Shown: positions 62,500-64,000 of the stretch, in pieces
Numbering within the stretch: position 1 is the stretch's first letter
Layout: each line of letters opens with the position of its first letter
Assembly (NCBI RefSeq): GCF_015558675.1
Contig: NZ_JADMOL010000010.1
Span: 1 to 64,000, forward strand
Direction: 5' to 3'
Source of the DNA: Paenibacillus sp. 1001270B_150601_E10
GTDB lineage: Bacteria > Bacillota > Bacilli > Paenibacillales > Paenibacillaceae
Length of the DNA: 64,000 bases
Made by a program: the position numbers and the translations under genes
Notes under the pieces: model-generated
What the model saw: the letters and a program-made list of their open reading frames with translations, nothing else
Told to the model about the DNA's origin: nothing
Database searches by the model: none

Positions 62500-63902
62500 T
62501 GAGACCACATGCCAACAGGCGCTATCGCAACAGCCTAACATCCAAGTATCTACTGATCATCGGCATCGCAATGCTGTTTATGCCGATTATTTTTCCGGTG
62601 GCCTCGATCTTATATTGGTTCATTAATGATGGCATATGGCTGCCGTCCTCTAATATGAATGAAAAGTACTCGAATGGCACCGTGCTTGAGGAGATGTGGC
62701 ATCGGGAAGCCAAGTCATTAGCGAGCGCTCAGCCCGAGCACATAGATGAAAGACTACAGATGCTTAAGCAGAAATATCCGGAAATGTCTATGTTCTGGGT
62801 AGACGGGTCCGATCAGACAAGATTGATGCTGCCGAAGCAGGAGAAGCTGCCAGAAAGATGGACGACAGCTGATTCCATTCAATTCATGAAGGATTCGTAT
62901 AACAGCGATCCTTTTACTGTCGTTGCGTATATTGGCGATGATGAGAAGCTGGGGGAAGGCTTCATGGTGATGGAGCTTCCTAGGACGTATATTCGGCCTA
63001 AGCAGATCGTTGCTAGCGACACGACCGTATACAGCGTGTTTGTATTCGTCATTTCGGGATTGTTTATTCTGATCTCCTGGCTGTTCTTTGCAAGGATTCG
63101 AAAGCGCCTGCTTCGATTAAAAGAGGCGATGACCTCACTTGACATGGATTCAGGAATCCCCCAACCTGTGGTCATGACGAAGCCTGATGAGATTGGCCAG
63201 CTGGAGGAGGGCTATAACGATATGGTTGCTCAGCTCGAATATGGCCGTCGCCGTCAGCTGGAGGAGGAAGAGTTGAGAAAGTCCTTGATTGCGAACCTGT
63301 CTCACGACCTGCGAACACCCCTTACGGTCATACGCGGTCATCTTCATGCCCTGCATGAAGAATCGCTTTCCGAGAAGGGGAAGGAATCGGTTACTCGCAT
63401 CGAAACGAAGATTAGCGATGTAAGCGAGCTGATCGACAACCTTCTCTCCTACAGCCTGCTGACAAGCGGCAGAATAGAGCTGAAGCGGGAGGCGTGTGAC
63501 GTGCTTCGATTGGTCAAGGAAAGCGCAGCTGCCTGGTATCCGATCTGGGAGAAGGAAGGGATTGAGGCAGATATCGAGCTGCAGGGTGAGCCCTTGATAT
63601 GGCAGGTTGACACGTTGTGGTTTAGACGAGTGCTCGATAATTTGTTCCAAAATGTCGTCCGCCATGCACGTTCAGGACAATACATTGGCATCCAAACTGA
63701 GATTAGGGATAGCGATCATAAAGTAAGCCTTGTGATCTCCGATCGCGGTCCAGGCTTGTCTCACGCCTCGAACAGCAAGGGGACGGGAATCGGCCTTGCA
63801 GTCGTAGAAATGCTCACGAAGGAAATGGAGCTTGAATACACAGTGGTAAGCTCAGATTCTGGAACGAAGGTAAAGCTTACTGGATCTGCGCAGAAAGCAT
63901 GA
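62496..63902 (+). CDS. Sensor histidine kinase
   Basis: 468 residues. Helices at about 18-43 and 178-200 enclose an outside domain of about 135 residues. HAMP, His270 in NLSHDLRTPLTVIRGH, DNLFQNVVRHA, SDRGPGLS and GTGIGLAVV. Signal unknown; the gene following at the window edge may be its transporter target. Confidence 0.9.
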   Translation: MMRPHANRRYRNSLTSKYLLIIGIAMLFMPIIFPVASILYWFINDGIWLPSSNMNEKYSNGTVLEEMWHREAKSLASAQPEHIDERLQMLKQKYPEMSMFWVDGSDQTRLMLPKQEKLPERWTTADSIQFMKDSYNSDPFTVVAYIGDDEKLGEGFMVMELPRTYIRPKQIVASDTTVYSVFVFVISGLFILISWLFFARIRKRLLRLKEAMTSLDMDSGIPQPVVMTKPDEIGQLEEGYNDMVAQLEYGRRRQLEEEELRKSLIANLSHDLRTPLTVIRGHLHALHEESLSEKGKESVTRIETKISDVSELIDNLLSYSLLTSGRIELKREACDVLRLVKESAAAWYPIWEKEGIEADIELQGEPLIWQVDTLWFRRVLDNLFQNVVRHARSGQYIGIQTEIRDSDHKVSLVISDRGPGLSHASNSKGTGIGLAVVEMLTKEMELEYTVVSSDSGTKVKLTGSAQKA

Positions 63903-63980
63903 TTTTTTAATGTAAATTTAAACTTCTGGTCGCTCTTCATTTAACCTTGGGCAGGTAGGATAAGTTCTGAGGTGATGATA

Positions 63981-64000
63981 GTGACCGCATTCGTGATCCA
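63981..64000 (+). CDS. Start of a following gene (possible ABC ATPase)
   Basis: GTG 63981 (or ATG 63975) stands a few nt after GAGGTG and opens TAFVIQ-like sequence. Too short to identify; ABC ATPases beginning this way often follow such kinases. Confidence 0.4.

Noticed and set aside
1-64000. tRNA or rRNA genes
   Set aside because: No tRNA cloverleaf or rRNA sequence was recognised on either strand by eye.

Overview
The window looks like part of a Paenibacillus-type (Bacillales) chromosome. The reasons are the low-to-middling G+C, the strong AGGAGG-type ribosome binding sites with frequent TTG/GTG starts, a very large surface protein with three SLH repeats, an OpuC-type osmolyte importer, a Fur-controlled siderophore importer and many two-component systems. 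The genus is an inference from gene content.

Layout. 1-7.1 kb: a truncated Cof-type phosphatase, an alpha/beta hydrolase and a 1688-residue SLH-anchored 5'-nucleotidase mosaic. 7.4-12.8 kb: a compact RiPP (ribosomally made, modified peptide) cluster. It holds two consecutive radical SAM/SPASM maturases, a 50-codon Cys-containing precursor, a hairpin attenuator, a subtilisin-like protease whose C-terminus resembles a dead acyl-carrier domain, and an ABC exporter. It runs into a two-component system and a MacB/FtsX-type ABC transporter (12.8-17.9 kb), plausibly for sensing or immunity. 18-19.7 kb: lipoate ligase and a small membrane protein. 19.8-33.5 kb: cobalamin assembly, salvage and uptake (cobD, cbiZ, cbiB, a phosphatase, a B12 riboswitch, btuFCD, cobT, cobU, cobS, cobQ). 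A third radical SAM/SPASM maturase with a 28-residue Ala-rich peptide gene sits inside it. 33.7-39.3 kb: EcsC-like and UPF0316 proteins, then opuCA-CB-CC-CD behind a c-di-AMP (ydaO-type) riboswitch. 39.6-43.8 kb: a Fur-boxed iron-siderophore importer.

44-64 kb is accessory and more A+T-rich. It has a secreted matrixin-like protease with a membrane-anchored partner, and an HTH regulator with two alpha/beta hydrolases lying between copies of a repeated transposon-end-like sequence. Next comes a ~3 kb cassette (50725-53764) bounded by inverted clusters of a 21-bp repeat. It carries a methyltransferase, an ArsR-type HTH fused to a GyrB-like ATPase, and relics that look like the start of a Tn7-type tnsA. 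After an MFS exporter follows an orphan lantibiotic-immunity type LanFEG transporter with its own two-component system, flanked by near-identical ~67-bp repeats. A peptidase-E-like hydrolase and a third two-component system close the window.

The best candidates for something undescribed are the 7.4-12.8 kb RiPP locus, the Cys-free peptide plus radical SAM pair at 24-25.5 kb, and the 50.7-53.8 kb cassette. All assignments were made by reading the sequence; no database search was run.
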